Notes: a model not told the origin generated them from the sequence alone. DNA of 64,000 nucleotides from Erwinia sp039023475 (GCF_039023475.1 NZ_JBCHVB010000001.1:1178001-1242000); one strand, 5' to 3'; numbered from the stretch's first letter, positions 17,101 through 26,460 are shown. Program-made: numbers and translations.

Positions 17101-17143
17101 CGCCTGATGTGGGCGCTATCTCACATCAGGCGCATGGTTTTTC
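17101..17143 (+). terminator. fldA terminator
   Basis: An 11-bp stem (17101-17111 with 17122-17132) and 10-nt loop, followed by CATGGTTTTT, just after the fldA stop. Confidence 0.7.
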
Positions 17144-17166
17144 CTATATTAGTAATAGGCACTTTT

Positions 17167-17196
17167 TTGTAACTTTCACCTGCAAAACTGTACAAT
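17167..17196 (+). promoter_or_regulatory. Probable fur promoter
   Basis: TTGTAA (17167-17172) and TACAAT (17191-17196) with an 18-bp spacer, giving a leader of about 260 nt before fur. A monocistronic fur promoter in this interval is known in E. coli; the exact elements here are inferred. Confidence 0.5.
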
Positions 17197-17463
17197 ATCG
17201 CCATCGGTCATCCGGCTTTCTCAGCGCCTTTCGCCCTAAAGGCGGCTTCGATGAGACAGCGCGAAATGTAATCCACCACAGACGGGCCCCTGCTTTTCAG
17301 GATGTAACGGCTTCTCCCTTACATCCCACAGCGGTGAAGCGCCTCCGCGGTTTTCATTTCGGCGTATCAGTTCTATACTGAGGCGCCTGGTTTTTCAGCG
17401 ACGACCGATGCTCAGGGCTTTTCAGCCACTTAGTGACTAGCAAAGTAACAGGACAATATCCGC

Positions 17464-17907
17464 ATGACTGACAATAACACCGCATTAAAGAAGGCCGGCC
17501 TGAAAGTCACACTTCCACGACTTAAAATTCTGGAAGTGCTTCAGGAACCCGTAGGCCATCACGTCAGTGCGGAAGATTTGTATAAGCGCCTGATTGATAT
17601 GGGCGAAGAGATTGGTCTGGCGACGGTTTACCGCGTTCTGAACCAGTTTGATGACGCCGGTATCGTGACGCGTCATAATTTTGAAGGCGGCAAGTCGGTC
17701 TTTGAACTGACCCAGCAGCATCATCATGACCACCTTATCTGCCTGGACTGCGGCAAGGTTATTGAGTTCCGCGATGAGTCTATTGAAGCCCGTCAGCGTG
17801 ATATCGCCACGAAGCACGGCATCAAGCTCAGCAACCACAGCCTCTATCTCTATGGTCACTGCTTTACGGGCGACTGCCGTGAAGATGAGACGCTGCACGA
17901 TAAGTAA
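17464..17907 (+). CDS. fur: Ferric uptake regulator Fur
   Basis: Fe(II)-dependent repressor of iron-acquisition genes. The 147-residue product (E. coli 148) has the N-terminal winged helix (about residues 1-83, with LKVTLPRLKILEVLQ and GLATVYRVLNQFDDAGIV) and a dimerisation/metal domain with the His cluster QQHHHDHLICLDCGKV and CX4C near the C-terminus (GHCFTGDC). Located downstream of fldA as in other enterobacteria. Confidence 0.99.
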   Translation: MTDNNTALKKAGLKVTLPRLKILEVLQEPVGHHVSAEDLYKRLIDMGEEIGLATVYRVLNQFDDAGIVTRHNFEGGKSVFELTQQHHHDHLICLDCGKVIEFRDESIEARQRDIATKHGIKLSNHSLYLYGHCFTGDCREDETLHDK

Positions 17908-18014
17908 CCAAAAATTAACCCGGCAGCAGGATTCAGACCTGTACGCTTTTACGTTCCGGTGATGCTGCCAGATCGGCACTCGCTCTGTTTACTGAAGCGA
18001 CTGCGGCTCAAAAA

Positions 18015-18048
18015 GAAAAAACCGGTGAGGACCTCACCGGTTTTTTTC
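18015..18048 (+). terminator. fur rho-independent terminator
   Basis: Stem ACCGGTGAG (18021-18029) / CTCACCGGT (18033-18041) with a GAC loop, preceded by AAAAA and followed by TTTTTT. Confidence 0.88.
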
Positions 18049-18139
18049 GTCTGTAAAACAGGTTAAGCAGGGATTGCGATACCAGATCGATTGCGTCCTC
18101 TTTATCCCGCGCCCTGTCCCTCTTCTCCATGACGTGACA

Positions 18140-18181
18140 TAAAAAAATCCGTAATCCTGAAAAAAGGATTACGGATTTTAA
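18140..18181 (-). terminator. glnS rho-independent terminator
   Basis: A perfect 15-bp stem (18144-18158 with 18165-18179) and 6-nt loop, followed on the minus strand by a run of T residues. It lies 56 nt beyond the glnS stop. Confidence 0.9.
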
Positions 18182-18235
18182 CCTGTACAAGTACGCCACC
18201 TCTGTCAACGCTAGCCCTGACAGAGGCCGGAACGT

Positions 18236-19903
18236 TTATACGCCTGCTTTTGCCCAGGTATCGCGTAAACCGACGGTACGGTTAAATACCAGCTTGCTGG
18301 CGCTGGAGTAGCGACTGTCAGCACAGAAGTAGCCTTCGCGCTCAAACTGATAAGGGCTGGAAGGCTGTGCATTGCCGAGGCCTGGCTCGACGAAGCCCTG
18401 ACGGATAACCAGCGACTCAGGATTAATCGTCGTCAGGAAATCTTCCGCCGCACCAGGATTTGGCACGCTGAACAGACGGTCATATAACCGGAACTCGGCC
18501 GGCAGCGCATGCTCGGCAGAAACCCAGTGGATCACGCCCTTCACCTTACGGCCATCAGCAGGATCTTTGCTCAGCGTTTCCGTATCGCAGGTGCAGAACA
18601 GGCAGGTAATATTGCCCTCTTCATCTTTTGCCACGCGCTCAGCCCTGATCACGTAAGCGTTGCGCAGGCGAACCTCTTTGCCCAGCACCAGACGTTTGTA
18701 CTGCTTGTTGGCTTCTTCACGGAAGTCAGCGCGATCGATATAGATTTCCCGGCTGAACGGCACATCCCGCGTTCCCATCTCCGGCTTGTTCGGATGATTA
18801 GGCATGGTGATGATCTCTTCGTGACCCGCCGGCAGGTTCTCAATGACCAGCTTCACCGGATCGAGTACGGCCATCGCCCTTGGCGCATTCTCATTCAGAT
18901 CGTCACGGATGCAGGATTCCAGCGAAGCCATCTCCACGATGTTGTCCTGCTTAGTGACCCCAATACGGCGGCAGAACTCACGGATAGAAGCCGCGCTGTA
19001 ACCACGACGGCGCAGACCGGAAACGGTCAGCATACGTGGGTCATCCCAGCCTTCTACAATCTTCTCGCTGACCAGCAGGCTGAGCTTACGCTTGGACATG
19101 ATCGCATACTCAAGATTGAGGCGCGAAAACTCATACTGGCGCGGATGCACCGGAATGGTGATGTTATCCAGCACCCAGTCATAGAGACGGCGGTTATCCT
19201 GAAACTCCAGCGTGCAGAGCGAATGGGTGATCCCTTCCAGCGCATCGGAGATGCAGTGGGTGAAATCGTACATCGGGTAGATGCACCACTTGCTGCCCGT
19301 CTGATGATGGTCGGCGAACTTGATGCGGTAGAGCACCGGATCGCGCATCACAATGAAGTTAGACGCCATATCAATTTTGGCGCGCAGGCAGGCAGTGCCT
19401 TCGGCAAACTCACCGTTGCGCATTTTCTCAAACAGCGCCAGGTTCTCTTCCACGCTGCGATCGCGGTAAGGACTGTTTTTACCCGGAGAAGTCAGCGAGC
19501 CGCGATATTCGCGGATTTGCTCAGGCGTCAGCTCGTCAACGTAGGCGAGGCCTTTATTAATCAGCTCAACGGCATAGTGATGCAGCTGATCAAAGTAGTC
19601 AGATGAGTAATGGACGTTGCCGCTCCACTCAAAGCCCAGCCACTGCACGTCTTCTTTGATCGACTCAACGAATTCCAGGTCTTCTTTCACCGGATTGGTA
19701 TCGTCAAAGCGCAGATTGCACTGGCCCTGGTAATCCTGGGCGATGCCAAAATTGAGGCAAATCGATTTGGCATGACCAATATGCAGGTAGCCATTAGGCT
19801 CGGGCGGGAAGCGGGTATGCACGCTGGTGTGCTTACCGCTCGCCAGATCTTCGTCAATAATCTGACGAATAAAGTTAGTTGGGCGGGCTTCTGCCTCACT
19901 CAT
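18236..19903 (-). CDS. glnS: Glutaminyl-tRNA synthetase
   Basis: Charges tRNA-Gln; three of its substrate tRNAs are encoded in this window at 28.8-29.2 kb. Starting at the ATG at 19903 (after TGAGGA) gives 555 residues, E. coli 554; an in-frame ATG 20 codons upstream is not supported. FPPEPNGYLHIGHAKSI contains the class I HIGH motif and IMSKRKLSLLV the KMSKS-type loop; the C-terminal half forms the two anticodon-binding beta-barrels. E. coli has chiP next to it; here nagE follows directly. Confidence 0.98.
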   Translation of the reverse strand: MSEAEARPTNFIRQIIDEDLASGKHTSVHTRFPPEPNGYLHIGHAKSICLNFGIAQDYQGQCNLRFDDTNPVKEDLEFVESIKEDVQWLGFEWSGNVHYSSDYFDQLHHYAVELINKGLAYVDELTPEQIREYRGSLTSPGKNSPYRDRSVEENLALFEKMRNGEFAEGTACLRAKIDMASNFIVMRDPVLYRIKFADHHQTGSKWCIYPMYDFTHCISDALEGITHSLCTLEFQDNRRLYDWVLDNITIPVHPRQYEFSRLNLEYAIMSKRKLSLLVSEKIVEGWDDPRMLTVSGLRRRGYSAASIREFCRRIGVTKQDNIVEMASLESCIRDDLNENAPRAMAVLDPVKLVIENLPAGHEEIITMPNHPNKPEMGTRDVPFSREIYIDRADFREEANKQYKRLVLGKEVRLRNAYVIRAERVAKDEEGNITCLFCTCDTETLSKDPADGRKVKGVIHWVSAEHALPAEFRLYDRLFSVPNPGAAEDFLTTINPESLVIRQGFVEPGLGNAQPSSPYQFEREGYFCADSRYSSASKLVFNRTVGLRDTWAKAGV

Positions 19904-20005
19904 CTCAATTTCCTCAGGAATGCTTAGCGCAATTAGTACGTGAAATAACGGAGTATGATCCACAAAGCGGCGAAGGGAAACAACCGTTTGTTAGGGCTTA
20001 ACGAT

Positions 20006-20034
20006 AAAAAAAGGGCGGGAATCGCTTCCCGCCC
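20006..20034 (-). terminator. nagE rho-independent terminator
   Basis: Stem GGGCGGGAA (20013-20021) / TTCCCGCCC (20026-20034), loop TCGC, then a run of seven T on the minus strand. Confidence 0.9.
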
Positions 20035-20056
20035 TGCATCAAGCTGGCCTTAGCCG

Positions 20057-22093
20057 TTAACCATTAATCTCACAGAGGCGGCTTTCGCCCGCCACAACGG
20101 TTTCACCCGCGAGCAGAGTAATGCCGCTGTAGTCCTCAATATTGCTGACCACGACAGGGCTAATCATCGAGCGGGCATTGGCATTCAGCCAGTCGAGATC
20201 CATCTCAAGTACCGGCTGACCGGCCGTAACCTGAGCGCCCTCTTCAACCAGACGCGTGAAGCCTTTGCCGCCCAGCGCGACGGTATCAAGCCCCATATGC
20301 ACCACGACTTCGATGCCCTTTTCCGTTTCAAGACAGAACGCGTGATTAGTGTTGAAGATTTTCACCACGGTGCCTGCGGCTGGAGAAACAACGGTTTTGC
20401 TGGTTGGTTTGATTGCCAGACCATCGCCGACCGCCTTACTGGCGAAGGCTTCATCAGGCACCTGGTCCAGTGCAACCACTTCACCGCTGACCGGTGCCAC
20501 GAGTACCCCGATCACCCCTTTTGCCACTTTAGGTTCAGCTTGCGCCACCGGGGAGGCGATGGACGCCGCAGAGGTTGCCGCCGCCGCAGCGGAAACAGGG
20601 CCTTTACTCAGTACGGTTTTCATCGCAGAAGCGATGGTTTCCGCCCGCGTGCCGACAATAATCTGAATACTCTGCTTATTCAGACGAATAACGCCGGACG
20701 CGCCCAGGCGTTTAGCCACGGCTTCGTTTATGGCCCCGCTGTCCTTCACGTTCAGGCGCAGTCGCGTGATACAGGCGTCGATGCCGGTCAGGTTATCCGA
20801 TCCCCCTACCGCACTGATGTAATGACGCGCAAGAGACTCAGTATCAGTTTCTTTATTACCGCTATTCTCCACGTTCACGTCATAACCATCGCTTTCATCG
20901 CCATCCACCGCCAGTTCGCGACCCGGCGTCAGCAGATTGAATCTTTTGATGGTGAAGCGGAAGACCACGTAATAGATGACGAAGAAAACCAGCCCCTGCG
21001 GGATCAGCATATACCATTTGGTCGCAAGCGGATTTCGTGACGAAAGCACCATATCCACCAGCCCGGCGCTGAAGCCGAAGCCGGAAATCCAGTGCAAACT
21101 CGCGGCGATAAATACCGAGATACCGGTCAGCACGGCGTGAATTAAATAGAGAACCGGCGCCACAAACATGAAGGAGAACTCGAGCGGTTCGGTAATACCG
21201 GTAAAGAAGGCGGCAAAAGCAGCCGCCAGCATAATCCCGCCGACCTTCGCGCGGTTTTCCGGACGGGCGCAATGATAGATCGCCAGCGCTGCGCCAGGAA
21301 GACCGAACATCATGATTGGGAAGAAGCCAGCCTGATAGCGGCCAGTGATACCGACAACGGCCTTACCGCTTTCGAGCGACTGTGCACCGCCGAGGAAATT
21401 AGGAATGTCGTTAATGCCCGCCACGTCAAACCAGAATACGGAATTCAGAGCGTGGTGCAGGCCAACCGGGATCAGCAGGCGGTTGAAGAAGGCATAAACG
21501 CCGGCGCCGACCGAGCCAAGTTTCTGAATGCTTTCACCGAAGCTGACCAGACCGCCAAAAATCAGCGGCCAGATATACATCAGGATAAAGGCAACCAGAA
21601 TCATCAGGAAGGAAACCAGAATAGGAACCAGGCGACGACCGCTGAAGAAGGAGAGCGCCTTAGGCAGCTCAACATGGCTGAAGCGGTTATACATCTCCGC
21701 AGAGATGATACCGACCAGGATACCGACAAACTGGTTCTCGATTTTTCCGAACGCCATCGGAACCTGCTCGACCGGAATTTTCTGAATCATAGCAACCGCT
21801 GCTGGAGAACAGAGCGTTGTTACCACCAGGAAACCGACAAAGCCGGTCAGCGCTGCCGCACCATCTTTATCTTTTGACATGCCGTAAGCGACGCCAATGG
21901 CAAACAGCACGGACATATGTTCAATGATCGCGGCACCGGATTTAATCAGCAGCGCAGCGAAGGCGTTGCCCGCCCCCCATGCGTCAGGATCGATCCAGTA
22001 CCCAATCCCCATCAGAATGGCGGCGGCGGGCAGCGTTGCCACCGGCACCATCAGCGCCCGTCCTACTCTTTGTAGATAGCTTAAAATATTCAC
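20057..22093 (-). CDS. nagE: N-acetylglucosamine PTS permease, fused EIICBA
   Basis: Imports N-acetylglucosamine with phosphorylation to GlcNAc-6-phosphate. The 678-residue product is EIIC (about 1-375, ten or so membrane helices), EIIB (about 410-490, with phosphorylated Cys441 in GIDACITRLRL) and EIIA (about 530-670, with His599 in IEVVVHMGLDTVAL). E. coli NagE is 648 residues; the extra length is mainly in the linkers, including an Ala-rich stretch near residue 505. Divergent from nagB with shared operators. Confidence 0.98.
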   Translation of the reverse strand: MNILSYLQRVGRALMVPVATLPAAAILMGIGYWIDPDAWGAGNAFAALLIKSGAAIIEHMSVLFAIGVAYGMSKDKDGAAALTGFVGFLVVTTLCSPAAVAMIQKIPVEQVPMAFGKIENQFVGILVGIISAEMYNRFSHVELPKALSFFSGRRLVPILVSFLMILVAFILMYIWPLIFGGLVSFGESIQKLGSVGAGVYAFFNRLLIPVGLHHALNSVFWFDVAGINDIPNFLGGAQSLESGKAVVGITGRYQAGFFPIMMFGLPGAALAIYHCARPENRAKVGGIMLAAAFAAFFTGITEPLEFSFMFVAPVLYLIHAVLTGISVFIAASLHWISGFGFSAGLVDMVLSSRNPLATKWYMLIPQGLVFFVIYYVVFRFTIKRFNLLTPGRELAVDGDESDGYDVNVENSGNKETDTESLARHYISAVGGSDNLTGIDACITRLRLNVKDSGAINEAVAKRLGASGVIRLNKQSIQIIVGTRAETIASAMKTVLSKGPVSAAAAATSAASIASPVAQAEPKVAKGVIGVLVAPVSGEVVALDQVPDEAFASKAVGDGLAIKPTSKTVVSPAAGTVVKIFNTNHAFCLETEKGIEVVVHMGLDTVALGGKGFTRLVEEGAQVTAGQPVLEMDLDWLNANARSMISPVVVSNIEDYSGITLLAGETVVAGESRLCEING

Positions 22094-22202
22094 CTTTCCC
22101 CCTATAAGACCCGTTAAGGCGCCATGAGCCGTTTCGTTTTATTATCACGGCCTGTTGGTTTCTGAATAACAGTTAAAACCACGAAGCGGAGTGTAAGAAA
22201 AA

Positions 22203-22225
22203 TTTAATTCGCTTCGCAAATTAAA
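22203..22225. promoter_or_regulatory. NagC operator, nagE side
   Basis: A 23-bp near-perfect palindrome, TTTAATTCGC-TTC-GCAAATTAAA, with one mismatched pair. Its AT-rich arms and TTCGC half-sites fit NagC/Mlc-type operators. It lies 110 bp before the nagE start. Confidence 0.65.
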
Positions 22226-22236
22226 ACCGCTGCAAC

Positions 22237-22252
22237 TGTGACTATTATCACC
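22237..22252. promoter_or_regulatory. CRP binding site in the nagE-nagB region
   Basis: TGTGACTATTATCACC matches TGTGA-N6-TCACA at nine of ten core positions. CRP activation of the divergent nag genes is established for E. coli; this site sits between the two NagC-like operators. Confidence 0.7.
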
Positions 22253-22297
22253 AAAATAGGCACTATTTCTTCCGTGCTTCTGGCTATCACCGGAAAC

Positions 22298-22320
22298 TTA
22301 TTTTATGATCCGAAAAATCA
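22298..22320. promoter_or_regulatory. NagC operator, nagB side
   Basis: The 23-bp segment starting TTATTTTATGATCC and ending AAAAATCA is an imperfect palindrome of NagC type. Its centre is 95 bp, about nine helical turns, from the nagE-side operator, which suits a repression loop. Confidence 0.5.
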
Positions 22321-22424
22321 GGACGGATTTATCCCTCGCGGATATGCCCCCGGAGACGTAGGCTTATCGTCAGTAACAAGGGCACCGTCAACCTTCTTCT
22401 AATTTTGCTTAAATGAGGTGATAC

Positions 22425-23225
22425 ATGAGACTGATTCCTTTGGCTACCCCTGACCATGTTGGAAAATGGGCCGCCCGTCATATCGTTAACCGCATCAATG
22501 CCTTCAGTCCTACTGCCGATCGCCCCTTTGTTCTCGGACTGCCTACCGGCGGTACGCCGCTGGTCGCCTATAAGCATTTAATTGAGATGCATAAATCAGG
22601 CCAGGTTAGCTTTAAGCACGTTGTCACCTTTAACATGGATGAATACGTCGGTCTGCCTAAAGAGCATCCGGAAAGCTACCACAGCTTTATGTACCGCAAC
22701 TTTTTTGATCATGTTGATATTCAACGCGAAAACATTAATCTTCTTAACGGTAACGCGCCAGATATTGACGCAGAATGCCGCCAGTATGAAGAAAAAATTC
22801 GTCGTTATGGCAAAATTCACCTGTTTATGGGTGGCGTGGGCAATGACGGTCACATTGCCTTTAACGAACCGGCTTCCTCGCTGGCTTCCCGCACCCGCAT
22901 TAAAACCCTGACGCATGACACCCGGGTGGCGAACTCCCGCTTCTTTAACGGCGATGTTGATCAGGTGCCGAAATATGCACTGACCGTGGGTGTCGGCACC
23001 CTGCTGGATGCCGAAGAAGTGATGATCCTCGTTACCGGCCATGTGAAAGCCCAGGCGCTTCAGGCGGCGGTTGAAGGAAACGTGAATCATATGTGGACCA
23101 TCAGCTGCCTTCAGCTGCACGCCAAATCCGTGGTGGTGTGCGATGAGCCTGCGACAATGGAACTGAAAGTCAAAACCGTTAAGTATTTCCGCGAAATGGA
23201 AGCGGAAAACGTGAAAGATCTGTAA
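22425..23225 (+). CDS. nagB: Glucosamine-6-phosphate deaminase
   Basis: Converts glucosamine-6-phosphate to fructose-6-phosphate plus ammonia, the last step of amino-sugar catabolism. The 266-residue product equals E. coli NagB in length. LGLPTGGTPLVAY is the phosphate-binding region, FNMDEYVGLPKEHPESYHSF carries the catalytic Asp, and GGVGNDGHIAFNEPASS carries further active-site residues including the ring-opening His region. E. coli NagB is allosterically activated by GlcNAc-6-phosphate. Confidence 0.99.
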   Translation: MRLIPLATPDHVGKWAARHIVNRINAFSPTADRPFVLGLPTGGTPLVAYKHLIEMHKSGQVSFKHVVTFNMDEYVGLPKEHPESYHSFMYRNFFDHVDIQRENINLLNGNAPDIDAECRQYEEKIRRYGKIHLFMGGVGNDGHIAFNEPASSLASRTRIKTLTHDTRVANSRFFNGDVDQVPKYALTVGVGTLLDAEEVMILVTGHVKAQALQAAVEGNVNHMWTISCLQLHAKSVVVCDEPATMELKVKTVKYFREMEAENVKDL

Positions 23226-23246
23226 GAACTCAGAATACCGTTGGGC

Positions 23247-23263
23247 CGCGCCGGAACGGCGCG
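23247..23263 (+). repeat. nagB-nagA intercistronic hairpin
   Basis: CGCGCC-GGAAC-GGCGCG, a 6-bp GC stem in the 66-nt gap between nagB and nagA. No T-run follows, so it more likely stabilises or processes the mRNA than ends it. Confidence 0.5.
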
Positions 23264-23291
23264 CTCAGCCAGACACCGCCGGGAGAGATTT

Positions 23292-24440
23292 ATGTACGCA
23301 TTAACTAATGGCCGCCTCTATACCGGCCATGAAATACTGGATAATCATGCTGTTGTTATCGCCAACGGCCTGATTGAGCGCGTTTGCAGGCTGGAAGAAC
23401 TGCCAGCCGGCGTGACCGTCCGCGACGTCAACGGCGCGCTGATCGCTCCCGGCTTTATCGACGTACAGCTTAACGGTTGCGGCGGCGTGCAGTTTAATGA
23501 TGACCCCAGCGCGATCAGCACAGAAACGCTGGATATCATGCAGAAAGCGAACGAAAAATCAGGCTGTACCAGCTTCCTGCCTACGCTTATTACCAGCAGC
23601 GATGCGCTGATGAAGCGCGCGGTTGACGTTATGCGCAGCTACCTGGCGCAGAATGCCAATAAAGCGCTGGGCCTGCATCTCGAAGGTCCCTGGCTCAATC
23701 CCCTTAAAAAAGGGACCCACAATCCTGACTTAATTCGTGAGCCGAATCAGGAGCTGGTGGACTTTCTCTGCGCAAACGCGGACGTCATCACCAAGATCAC
23801 CCTGGCTCCCGAACAGGTCGAAAGCCACTTTATCCGCCAGCTGAGCGAAGCGGGTATCGTTATCTCCTGCGGCCACTCCCACGCGACCTGGGATGAAGCC
23901 CGACGCGGCATTAATGCCGGCATCAGCTTCGCCACGCATCTCTATAACGCCATGCCGACAATTACCGGCCGTGAGCCTGGGCTGATTGGTGCGCTGTTTG
24001 ACTCCCCTGATATTTATTGCGGCATTATTGCGGATGGATTACACGTTCATTACGCTAACGTCCGTAACGCCAAACGCATCAAGGGCGATAAATTAGTGCT
24101 GGTTACCGATGCCACCGCGCCAGCGGGTGCCTCGATTGACCAGTTCATTTTTGCAGGAAAAACAATATACTACCGGGATGGGCTCTGCGTTGACGAAAAC
24201 GGCACGCTCAGCGGTTCTGCACTGACAATGATCGAAGCGGTAGCGAACAGCGTCGAACATGCAGGCATTTCCCTGGACGAATCGTTAAGAATGGCAACGC
24301 TTTACCCTGCACGGGCTATGGGTGTAGAGAAGACGTTAGGCTCGATTGAGGCCGGAAAAGTGGCAAACCTGACGCTTTTCACCCGTGACTACAAAATAAT
24401 CCAGACTATCGTTAATGGTGACGAAGTCTTAAGCGAGTAG
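23292..24440 (+). CDS. nagA: N-acetylglucosamine-6-phosphate deacetylase
   Basis: Removes the acetyl group from GlcNAc-6-phosphate, producing glucosamine-6-phosphate for NagB. The ATG at 23292, after GGGAGAGA, gives 382 residues as in E. coli; an upstream in-frame start at 23241 falls in the hairpin region. Amidohydrolase motifs are APGFIDVQLNGCGGVQFND, LHLEGPWLNPLKKGTHN (metal-ligand Glu), ISCGHSHATWDEA (His), FATHLYNAMP (His) and LVTDATAPAG (catalytic Asp). Confidence 0.98.
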   Translation: MYALTNGRLYTGHEILDNHAVVIANGLIERVCRLEELPAGVTVRDVNGALIAPGFIDVQLNGCGGVQFNDDPSAISTETLDIMQKANEKSGCTSFLPTLITSSDALMKRAVDVMRSYLAQNANKALGLHLEGPWLNPLKKGTHNPDLIREPNQELVDFLCANADVITKITLAPEQVESHFIRQLSEAGIVISCGHSHATWDEARRGINAGISFATHLYNAMPTITGREPGLIGALFDSPDIYCGIIADGLHVHYANVRNAKRIKGDKLVLVTDATAPAGASIDQFIFAGKTIYYRDGLCVDENGTLSGSALTMIEAVANSVEHAGISLDESLRMATLYPARAMGVEKTLGSIEAGKVANLTLFTRDYKIIQTIVNGDEVLSE

Positions 24441-24447
24441 ATACTGA

Positions 24448-25668
24448 ATGACCACTGGCGGCCAGGCTCAAATAGGAAATGTCGATCTTGTTAAGCAACT
24501 CAACAGCGCGGCCGTTTACCGGCTTATCGACCAGCAGGGCCCGATTTCGCGCATTCAGATTGCCGAGCATAGCCAGCTAGCCCCCGCCAGCGTCACCAAG
24601 ATTACCCGCCAGCTTATTGAACGCGGGCTGATCAAAGAAGTCGATCAGCAGGCCTCGACCGGAGGCCGCCGCGCCATCTCCATCGTGACGGAAACCCGCG
24701 GATTCAATACCATCGGTATCCGCCTCGGACGTAATGACGCCACGCTCACGCTGTTTGATCTCAGTGGAAAATCTCTCGCCCAGGAAGACTATTCGCTGCC
24801 GGAACGGACCCAGGAGACCCTGGAGCACGCCCTTTTCAACGCCATCGCCCACTTTAGCGAACAGCATCAGCGCAAGCTGCGGGAACTGATTGCGATCGCG
24901 GTCATCCTGCCGGGGTTGGTCGATCCTGATAACGGCGTGATCCGGTATATGCCGCATATTAATGTAAGCTGCTGGCCGCTCGTCGCTAACCTGAAAAAAC
25001 GCTTCGGCGTAACCAGCTTCGTCGGCCATGATATACGCAGCCTGGCGCTGGCCGAGCACTACTTTGGTGCATCGCGAGACTGCGCGGACTCCATCCTGGT
25101 GCGCGTTCACCGGGGAACAGGAGCTGGCATTATTGCAAATGGTCATATCTTTTTAGGCAGTAACGGCAACGTGGGTGAACTGGGACACATTCAGGTCGAT
25201 CCTCTGGGTGAACGCTGTCACTGCGGCAATTTTGGCTGTCTGGAAACTATTGCGGCCAATGGCGCTATTGAGCATCGCGTACGTCATTTGCTGGCGCAGG
25301 GCTATCCAAGCTCACTGACGCCCGATGAGTGCCATATGACGCAGATTTGTAAAGCCGCCAACCGGGGCGACGTGCTGGCCGCAGAAGTGGTTGAATATGT
25401 CGGCCGTCATCTGGGTAAAGCGGTAGCCATCGCCATCAACCTGTTTAATCCGCAAAAAGTGGTTATTGCCGGTGAGATCACCGAAGCAGATAAAGTGCTT
25501 TTTCCCGCCATTGAAGGCTGCATTAATACGCAGGTTCTGAAGGCGTTTCGTAAAAACCTGCCGGTTGTCCGCTCGGAACTCGATCATCGCTCGGCCATTG
25601 GCGCCTTTGCGCTGGCGAAACGTGCCATGCTTAACGGCATTCTTTTACAACATCTACTGGAAGGCTAA
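24448..25668 (+). CDS. nagC: NagC, GlcNAc-6-phosphate-responsive repressor (ROK family)
   Basis: Represses the nag genes and coordinates amino-sugar metabolism. The 406-residue product has an N-terminal winged helix (about residues 10-80, SRIQIAEHSQLAPASVTKITRQL) and a ROK sugar-binding domain with HRGTGAGIIANG, ELGHIQVDPLGERCHCGNFGCLETIAANG (zinc-binding Cys/His cluster) and a C-terminal INLFNPQKVVIAGE. It presumably acts on the two palindromes between nagE and nagB. Confidence 0.98.
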   Translation: MTTGGQAQIGNVDLVKQLNSAAVYRLIDQQGPISRIQIAEHSQLAPASVTKITRQLIERGLIKEVDQQASTGGRRAISIVTETRGFNTIGIRLGRNDATLTLFDLSGKSLAQEDYSLPERTQETLEHALFNAIAHFSEQHQRKLRELIAIAVILPGLVDPDNGVIRYMPHINVSCWPLVANLKKRFGVTSFVGHDIRSLALAEHYFGASRDCADSILVRVHRGTGAGIIANGHIFLGSNGNVGELGHIQVDPLGERCHCGNFGCLETIAANGAIEHRVRHLLAQGYPSSLTPDECHMTQICKAANRGDVLAAEVVEYVGRHLGKAVAIAINLFNPQKVVIAGEITEADKVLFPAIEGCINTQVLKAFRKNLPVVRSELDHRSAIGAFALAKRAMLNGILLQHLLEG

Positions 25669-25700
25669 TGAGCGCTTTAACTCTGAACGACAGCGAAAAG

Positions 25701-26453
25701 ATGAGCATCAAAAACGTCATTTGCGATATCGACGGCGTCCTGATGCATGACAATACCGCCGTTCCGGGCGCGAATGAGTTCCTGCAACGGATTCTGGCTA
25801 AAGGAATGCCGCTGGTCTTGTTGACCAATTACCCTTCCCAGACGGCGCTCGATCTTGCTAACCGGTTCGCTTCCGCAGGCATCGATCTGCCGGACAGCGT
25901 TTTTTATACTTCGGCGATGGCCACTGCTGATTTTTTACGACGTCAGGAAGGTAAAAAAGCGTACGTTGTGGGAGAAGGCGCGCTGATTCATGAACTCTAT
26001 AAAGCGGGTTTTACCATTACCGATATCAATCCGGATTTTGTCATCGTGGGGGAAACCCGCTCCTACAACTGGGATATGATGCATAAGGCCGCTTTCTTTG
26101 TGGCTAACGGTGCCCGTTTCATTGCCACCAATCCCGATACGCATGCCCGTGGCTTCGTGCCGGCCTGTGGCGCCCTCTGTGCGGGCATCGAGAAAATTTC
26201 AGGCCGCTCGCCTTTTTATGTGGGCAAGCCCAGCCCGTGGATTATGCGTGCCGCACTGAACAAAATGCAGGCGCATTCCGAAGAGACGGTGATCGTGGGG
26301 GATAATCTTCGTACCGATATCCTTGCCGGTTTCCAGGCGGGGCTGGAGACCATCCTGGTGCTGTCGGGCGTTTCCACGCTCAGTGATATTGACGCCATGC
26401 CTTTCCGGCCCAGCTGGGTTTTCCCCTCAGTGGCGGATATCGATATCCTCTAG
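25701..26453 (+). CDS. nagD: HAD-family nucleotidase NagD (UMP-preferring)
   Basis: HAD-superfamily phosphatase, last gene of nagBACD; the E. coli enzyme hydrolyses UMP and other nucleoside monophosphates, and its link to amino-sugar use is unclear. From the ATG at 25701 the product is 250 residues, the E. coli length. Motif I is VICDIDGVL, motif II LLTNYPS, and motif III/IV KPSPWIM and VGDNLRTDILAG. An in-frame ATG at 25668 overlapping the nagC stop (TAATG) would add 11 residues and allow coupling; I prefer the conserved start. Confidence 0.95.
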   Translation: MSIKNVICDIDGVLMHDNTAVPGANEFLQRILAKGMPLVLLTNYPSQTALDLANRFASAGIDLPDSVFYTSAMATADFLRRQEGKKAYVVGEGALIHELYKAGFTITDINPDFVIVGETRSYNWDMMHKAAFFVANGARFIATNPDTHARGFVPACGALCAGIEKISGRSPFYVGKPSPWIMRAALNKMQAHSEETVIVGDNLRTDILAGFQAGLETILVLSGVSTLSDIDAMPFRPSWVFPSVADIDIL

Positions 26454-26460
26454 CAATCAG

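Larger units (their letters stand above)
17094..17463. other. fldA-fur intergenic region with long fur leader
   Basis: About 370 bp. It contains the fldA terminator and the probable fur promoter, then a 260-nt leader. E. coli fur is translationally coupled to a short upstream ORF (uof). Here I can find only a 10-codon frame, 17408-17440 (MLRAFQPLSD), without a clear ribosome binding site, so no uof homologue is claimed. Confidence 0.6.
22094..22424. other. nagE-nagB divergent control region
   Basis: A 331-bp gene-free region with two NagC-like operators and a CRP site, listed separately. The arrangement fits cooperative NagC repression by looping, relieved by GlcNAc-6-phosphate. No coding frame is supported. 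Confidence 0.75.

Noticed and set aside
17109..17381. 90-codon frame between fldA and fur as a possible uof or small gene
   Set aside because: It begins inside the fldA terminator, runs over the fur promoter and ends 80 bp before fur; it does not resemble Uof.
18509..19606. 365-codon frame antisense to glnS
   Set aside because: Antisense shadow of glnS with no start signals.
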